9,713 nt of DNA, taken from Porphyrobacter sp. (lineage in GTDB: Bacteria; Pseudomonadota; Alphaproteobacteria; Sphingomonadales; Sphingomonadaceae). Location of the stretch: positions 1 to 9,713 of the forward strand of contig JAKFWB010000446.1 in NCBI GenBank assembly GCA_021732945.1, written 5' to 3'. The notes beneath the pieces are model-generated. The model worked only from the letters and a program-made list of their open reading frames with translations, searched no databases and had not been told where the DNA came from. The translations under genes were made by a program, and so were the position numbers. Shown one piece after another: positions 6,057-9,713 of the stretch. The number at the start of each line of letters is the position of its first letter. The stretch's first letter is position 1.

Positions 6057-7067
6057 CTAGAGCATGGTGGCCAGCGCGGCAATCGCGGCCATTGCGGCGA
6101 TCACTAACGCGGCGGCAAGTGGTGCAAGGCTGCGGCTCTCGGCGCGCTCGACCCAGCCCCAGCCCGCCAGAGCCTCAGGCGTCCAGCCATATTGCTCCGG
6201 CTCACGTTCAAACCAGCGCCACGCGCCGCCCAGCATCATGGCAACCACGATGGCGAAGAAGATCCAGCCATAGACGATGTGATCAAACCCGCTGGCCGTT
6301 TCCGCGCCAACATATTGCGCCACATAGATCGTCGCCCAGGCCCGCACCCCGTTGGCGAGGATTGGCACGATCACACAGGCGGCCAGAAACAGCACGCGCC
6401 GCCGCCAGCTGGCAAAGCGGGTGAAGCACACCAACACGCCCAAGGTCACCATCGCGATCAGAAACTTCACGCCCGAACAGGCCTCGGCAACGATGAACAG
6501 CCCGGCGGGGGTGTCGATATAGATGCTGTCGATTTCCGCCGGAATGCCGCTCCAATGGGTCAGCGCAATCGCGATATCGGCGGTGATGTGTTGCAGCTGC
6601 GGGACAATCTCGTCTCCGAAGGGCACAAGAAAGCCCATCATCGCGAGCGGCAGCGCCAGCAGCAGCGAAACCCGCACGCCCAGCACCGCGACCACGGCCC
6701 CCTGCACGGCGGCGACGGCGCCAGCATGGGCCAGCAAATTGATGCCGAGGATACGGCCCGCGCACCACAGCGCCAGCGCAGCGGCGACGAGCGCGAGGCC
6801 AGCGCGGAAGGGTCGCGGTGTCATCAGCGCAAGTTCGTCTTCCTTCAAGACCACCAGCCACGCAGTGATAAAGGGCACCAGCAGCAGGTGTGCATAGGTG
6901 TCGATGTTCCACCACTGGTGCAGCATCTCGCCCCAGCTTGAGGCGGTGACGGCGATTAGGCCGAGCCATGCGACCGTCAGGGCCAGCAACGGCATGCGCC
7001 ACGCGACGGGGATACGTTCAAGCGGAGCGGTTGCGGGTGCAGGAATTGAGGCGGGCTCAGGCGGCAT
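6057..7067 (-). CDS. xrtA: Exosortase A (PEP-CTERM processing membrane enzyme)
   Basis: A polytopic inner-membrane protein of 336 residues, proposed to cleave and transfer proteins carrying a C-terminal PEP-CTERM signal. Eight core hydrophobic segments are visible, at about 26-44, 58-75, 90-107, 111-129, 133-148, 201-215, 225-241 and 264-283. The three putative catalytic residues are Cys197 (in EACSGVKFL), Arg242 (in NGVRAW) and His263 (in GFDHIVYGW). The early WWNIDTYAHLLLVPFI segment also fits the family. After the core there is a charged linker (about 284-313) and a ninth hydrophobic helix (314-336), and then the protein ends. In many sphingomonad-type XrtA proteins an EpsI (DUF3485) domain is fused here; none is present. 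ATG 7067 is chosen because AAGGAG lies 6 nt upstream; the frame is open to 7133. The gene overlaps the sugar transferase by 11 nt. XrtA rather than another exosortase class is inferred from the neighbours. Confidence 0.92.
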   Translation of the reverse strand: MPPEPASIPAPATAPLERIPVAWRMPLLALTVAWLGLIAVTASSWGEMLHQWWNIDTYAHLLLVPFITAWLVVLKEDELALMTPRPFRAGLALVAAALALWCAGRILGINLLAHAGAVAAVQGAVVAVLGVRVSLLLALPLAMMGFLVPFGDEIVPQLQHITADIAIALTHWSGIPAEIDSIYIDTPAGLFIVAEACSGVKFLIAMVTLGVLVCFTRFASWRRRVLFLAACVIVPILANGVRAWATIYVAQYVGAETASGFDHIVYGWIFFAIVVAMMLGGAWRWFEREPEQYGWTPEALAGWGWVERAESRSLAPLAAALVIAAMAAIAALATML

Positions 7068-8277
7068 GGCGTGCTCCTTCCCCGCCGATCCCAACCAATG
7101 CGGCGAGAGGAGACAGCATCGCCTCCCACCCATGGTGATCCAGCACGAATTGCCGTCCCGCCATGCCCATCTGCGCCCGCGCGTCGGGGTCAGCGAGCAG
7201 CGGGGCCATTCGGGCGCACATCGCTTCAGGATCGGGCGGGCTGATCAGCCAATGCGCGCCGTCTTGCGCGGCGATTCCGGTGGCAGCATCAGGTGTGACC
7301 ACTACGGCTTTCGCCATCGCCATCGCCTCCAGCACCTTGTTCTGCACCCCGCGCGCGATCAGCAGCGGGGCAAGCACCAGGTCGGCGGCGGCAAGGAAGG
7401 GGCGCACATCGGCCACCTCGCCCCACACCTGCACGCCGGGGGTTCCGTGATGCGCCATCAGCTTGCCCGTGGGATTGCGGCCGACGATATGGAACATCGC
7501 GGTGGGATAGTTCGCGCGCAGCTTGGGCATCAGCGCCTCGATCACCCACAGCGCCGCCTGTTCGTTGGGGCGGTAATCCATCTGGCCGGTGAAAGTGAAA
7601 TGCGGTCCCGGCAGGCATGCGATGATCGGGTGTGGCACGGCACCAGCAGGATTGAAGAATGCCGCGTCGATCCCGTTGCCGATTACCTGAATGTCGACAG
7701 CGTCCGGCGCGGTCAGGCCGCTGCGATAGAGCGCTGCCTCGGCATCGGAAATCAGCAGCGTCGCATCCGCCCGGTGGCCAAGCCGCTCTTCCTCTGAAGC
7801 CAGCAACCGCGCCTCGCGCGCGTTGAGCCACGCGCGCTCACCCGCGTCGGCATAGCTCGCAAACTTGGCGCTATCGACGTCGCACAAATCGACCACCACG
7901 CGGCCGTTGAATTCCGCTGGGACATATTGCCCCATCTGCCCGGAAAAGACGACGATGGCGGAGATATTGCGCGCGGCGATGGTGTCTCGCACCCAGCGTG
8001 CCAGCTTGCGGCTGTGAAAGGCAGTCAGGCTGACAGGCTTACCAATCAGCACAGCTTCGATCCCGGCGAGCGCCAACGGCTTGCCGCGCGGGACAATGCA
8101 ATGGGTTGCGGCAACGTCAGCAAGCGCCGCTTGCCCCGCCGGGTCACCTTCCGCAAAGCACCCGACATGCACTGGTGCCAGCTTGGCCAGCGCCTTCAGC
8201 AAATGGTGCGAGCGGATCCGGTCGCCGCGATCCGGTGGGAATGGCAAGCGGTGGGCGAGAAACAGGATCTCCCCCAT
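7057..8277 (-). CDS. XrtA-associated sugar transferase (TIGR03087 type, GT4-like)
   Basis: A 406-residue GT-B glycosyltransferase of the kind linked to PEP-CTERM/XrtA loci, expected to add a sugar during assembly of the exported polysaccharide on the cytoplasmic face of the membrane. From ATG 8277 the protein opens with MGEILFLAHRLPFPPDRGDRI, a characteristic N-terminal loop of this family with the basic-rich D-R-G-D-R-I-R-S-H-H run. DVDSAKF occurs at 133-139, and the C-terminal domain has FTGQMDYRPN (229-238) and GVQNKVLEAMAMAKAVV (310-326), the donor-binding region common to GT4 enzymes. The start overlaps the FemAB stop by one base (TGATG), so translation is likely coupled. The frame is open further upstream (to 8343), but that part codes for the end of FemAB. 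Donor and acceptor sugars cannot be told. Confidence 0.92.
   Translation of the reverse strand: MGEILFLAHRLPFPPDRGDRIRSHHLLKALAKLAPVHVGCFAEGDPAGQAALADVAATHCIVPRGKPLALAGIEAVLIGKPVSLTAFHSRKLARWVRDTIAARNISAIVVFSGQMGQYVPAEFNGRVVVDLCDVDSAKFASYADAGERAWLNAREARLLASEEERLGHRADATLLISDAEAALYRSGLTAPDAVDIQVIGNGIDAAFFNPAGAVPHPIIACLPGPHFTFTGQMDYRPNEQAALWVIEALMPKLRANYPTAMFHIVGRNPTGKLMAHHGTPGVQVWGEVADVRPFLAAADLVLAPLLIARGVQNKVLEAMAMAKAVVVTPDAATGIAAQDGAHWLISPPDPEAMCARMAPLLADPDARAQMGMAGRQFVLDHHGWEAMLSPLAALVGIGGEGARHAA
7074..7079 (-). promoter_or_regulatory. Ribosome binding site of xrtA
   Basis: AAGGAG on the minus strand, 6 nt before the ATG at 7067. It is the clearest Shine-Dalgarno of the operon and lies inside the 3' end of the preceding sugar transferase gene. 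It decides the xrtA start against the upstream in-frame start at 7133. Confidence 0.75.
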
Positions 8278-9338
8278 CACGCCAATCCGCGTGCGATCCA
8301 CGGCCCCAATGTGTTGGCGACCGGCAGCGGTAGCTTCTTCCACAGCTCAATCTTGCGCGAATAGCTCGCATCGGTGGGGTCGATATTGCGCGGAGGTGCG
8401 CCCGGCGCGGTCCACGCGCCATAGGTGAGCGGCACTGGCTCAAAGCCCCAGTTCTTCTTGAAGCTGAACGGCCCGCTGCCCGTTTTGGAGCGCCCGAAAT
8501 CGAACCGCGTCGTGCCCTTGCGCCGCGCGTGGAGCATCAGCTCGTAATACATCAGCTCATTGGCGCGCGCTGGCCGGGCGGCGTGGTTGCCCCCGCCCCA
8601 GAAGGGCATCACGGCGCCATCGTGGTAGAAGCTCAGCACGCTGGCGAGCGGGGTCTCCCCCTGCCACACGGTAAGGATGTCGCTGCTGTCGGGAAACCCA
8701 TCGAGCATCGCTGCAAACAGCTTGCGCGGAAACACCGGGGTGCCGAGATTGCGCACGCTTTCGCTGTAGCAGGCGTAATGCGCCGCGCGATCATCGCGCC
8801 CGCGCCCGATGGTCACACGGTGCCCGAAGGTCAACCCCTTGCGCACTTCAGCGCGGGCCTTGCGCGGGATGGCAAGCAGTTCCGCCTCGTCATCAGCGGC
8901 AAGCGGGCGTTCAAACCCGCAATGCTTGTCTGACCATTTGTCCCACCCTTGCGGGATAGATCCGCCGCGCAGTTCCACCCCAGCAAAGCCGCCGCGCGTG
9001 GCACGTTCCATGGCCGCATCGGCCAGCGCCTGCACTGAGGCAGGATGATCGGCGCAGATACCGCCGCCGACTCCGAAGCCGCTCGATACCAGCGCCTTGC
9101 CGAACAAAGGCGAGCGCACTTCGGTCAATGGCAGCCATCCGGTGATTACGCCCAAGCGTTCGGACACCAGCCCGGCAGCGCGATGACCCGATCCTGCGGC
9201 CACCGCCTGCAACCATGCCGGGCGGTGGAACAGGCTGGCGCACGCCTCGGCGACAAAGCTGTCGATCCGGCGCACATCCGCCGTGTCGCGAAAATCGACT
9301 TGGCGGACGCTTTCAGCCGTTTTGACCGGCGCGTTCAC
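8277..9338 (-). CDS. FemAB-like protein, XrtA/PEP-CTERM system-associated
   Basis: A 353-residue member of the FemAB/GNAT superfamily, close to the TIGR03019 type found beside exosortase A. FemAB enzymes transfer amino acids from aminoacyl-tRNA in cell-wall synthesis, but in this locus the acyl donor and acceptor are unknown. Two GNAT-like halves are suggested by the sequence. The region around IPRKARAEVRKG (157-168) and RNLGTPVFPRKLF (196-208) is typical, and the strongest signature is at about 264-301: YYELMLHARRKG, then RFDFGRS, then FKKNWGFEP. The start is GTG at 9338, overlapping the deacetylase stop by four bases (GTGA), a usual coupling arrangement. No signal peptide or membrane helix is seen, so it should be cytoplasmic. 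Confidence is high for the family and low for the chemistry. Confidence 0.9.
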   Translation of the reverse strand: MNAPVKTAESVRQVDFRDTADVRRIDSFVAEACASLFHRPAWLQAVAAGSGHRAAGLVSERLGVITGWLPLTEVRSPLFGKALVSSGFGVGGGICADHPASVQALADAAMERATRGGFAGVELRGGSIPQGWDKWSDKHCGFERPLAADDEAELLAIPRKARAEVRKGLTFGHRVTIGRGRDDRAAHYACYSESVRNLGTPVFPRKLFAAMLDGFPDSSDILTVWQGETPLASVLSFYHDGAVMPFWGGGNHAARPARANELMYYELMLHARRKGTTRFDFGRSKTGSGPFSFKKNWGFEPVPLTYGAWTAPGAPPRNIDPTDASYSRKIELWKKLPLPVANTLGPWIARGLA

Positions 9339-9713
9339 AGCGCCGCATCCGGGGTCAGTTCAAGCGGTTCAAGCTCGCCCGCGCGCGCAGCTTCACGGTG
9401 GGCAATCATGTCCACCCGGCCCCACCGGAACTCGTGCACGAGATCGCTCAACTTGCCGGCCATCCTTGTTAGGCCCGTATAGTGGCGCAGGCGCGAACGC
9501 AGCGGGGCGTGGGGCACGCGTGGTTGATCGGGATCGACCTCCCACGGGTGGAAATAGAACATCGCCGGGCGGCCTTCGTCGCGGTTGACCTGCCGGATCG
9601 CCCAGCGTGAAAAGGCATAGGGAAGCACGCGGAAAAACCCGCCCCCGCCGGCCGCCACGCGCCGCCCGCCCAGCATCGCAGTGGTCACTGGCAGCTCGAT
9701 CATGGAAGACCAC
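9335..9713 (-). CDS. XrtA system polysaccharide deacetylase, C-terminal fragment (DUF3473)
   Basis: Only the last 126 codons are inside the window; the frame is open to the right edge, and the in-frame ATG at 9703 is internal, not a start. The visible part matches the DUF3473 tail of the TIGR03006-type deacetylases of exosortase A loci. It reads IELPVTTAMLGGRRV, then a glycine-rich GGGGFFRVLPY, SRWAIRQVN, the conserved AMFYFHPWEVDPDQPRVP, an RSRLRHYTGL segment and FRWGRVDM. The catalytic NodB-type domain with its metal-binding residues would lie upstream, outside the window. The full enzyme should remove acetyl groups from a polysaccharide made by this cluster. It overlaps FemAB by 4 nt and is the first operon gene seen here. 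Confidence 0.9.
   Translation of the reverse strand, partial: WSSMIELPVTTAMLGGRRVAAGGGGFFRVLPYAFSRWAIRQVNRDEGRPAMFYFHPWEVDPDQPRVPHAPLRSRLRHYTGLTRMAGKLSDLVHEFRWGRVDMIAHREAARAGELEPLELTPDAAL

Noticed and set aside
6047..6082. Twelve-residue N-terminal extension of the amidotransferase
   Set aside because: It would hide the Cys that must be exposed as the N-terminal nucleophile, and it overlaps the end of xrtA; ATG 6046 is the right start.
5312..6424. 370-residue plus-strand open frame opposite the amidotransferase and xrtA
   Set aside because: It is rich in Arg, Pro and His, has no family motifs, and runs antisense to two genes with clear catalytic motifs. Long antisense frames are usual in GC-rich DNA.
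6898..7797. 299-residue plus-strand frame opposite the sugar transferase
   Set aside because: Antisense to conserved TIGR03087-type sequence; no membrane, signal or catalytic pattern.
1..9713. Mobile element, CRISPR array, tRNA or toxin-antitoxin pair
   Set aside because: No transposase or integrase sequence, no spaced repeats, no cloverleaf-like segment and no small paired genes were found on either strand.

Overview
The window is high-GC DNA with strong antisense ORFs, gene families and gene orders that fit an alphaproteobacterium of the Sphingomonadales (Erythrobacter/Sphingomonas type). That assignment is an inference from protein style (the SdhB, ZapE and XrtA-locus proteins) and not from a marker gene. 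Both ends cut through genes.

Left part (1-1297): the 5' end of a class I SAM-dependent methyltransferase (minus strand, running off the left edge), a divergently transcribed 96-residue three-helix membrane protein of unknown function (264-554), and a convergent short-chain dehydrogenase/reductase (551-1297) whose stop codon overlaps that of the membrane protein.

Middle part (1298-3921): a 246-bp promoter-type gap, then a tight plus-strand group: sdhB (succinate dehydrogenase iron-sulfur subunit), a PaaI-type hotdog thioesterase that starts 4 nt after sdhB, and zapE (AFG1-like ATPase) starting about 10 nt later. The other succinate dehydrogenase subunits are not next to sdhB. A convergent, relatively AT-rich gap of 229 bp (3922-4150) follows. 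It carries a perfect 15-bp dyad (TTGACAC-G-GTGTCAA).

Right part (4151-9713): five minus-strand genes packed as one operon, read from right to left: XrtA-associated polysaccharide deacetylase (DUF3473 end only), FemAB-like protein, TIGR03087-type sugar transferase, exosortase A (XrtA) and exosortase-A-associated amidotransferase 1. Junctions are a 4-nt overlap, a 1-nt overlap, an 11-nt overlap and a 10-nt gap. This is a recognisable exosortase A / exopolysaccharide locus. The soluble enzymes and glycosyltransferase are thought to build or modify a surface polysaccharide. XrtA is a membrane transpeptidase-like enzyme that processes PEP-CTERM proteins, which are exported with that polysaccharide. 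No PEP-CTERM substrate and no EpsI (DUF3485) domain is seen in the window. I see no tRNA, rRNA, CRISPR array, insertion sequence or phage gene, and nothing that clearly amounts to an undescribed system. The oddest points are the exosortase that ends where an EpsI domain is often fused, and the orphan palindrome between the TCA-cycle/ZapE block and the exosortase locus.
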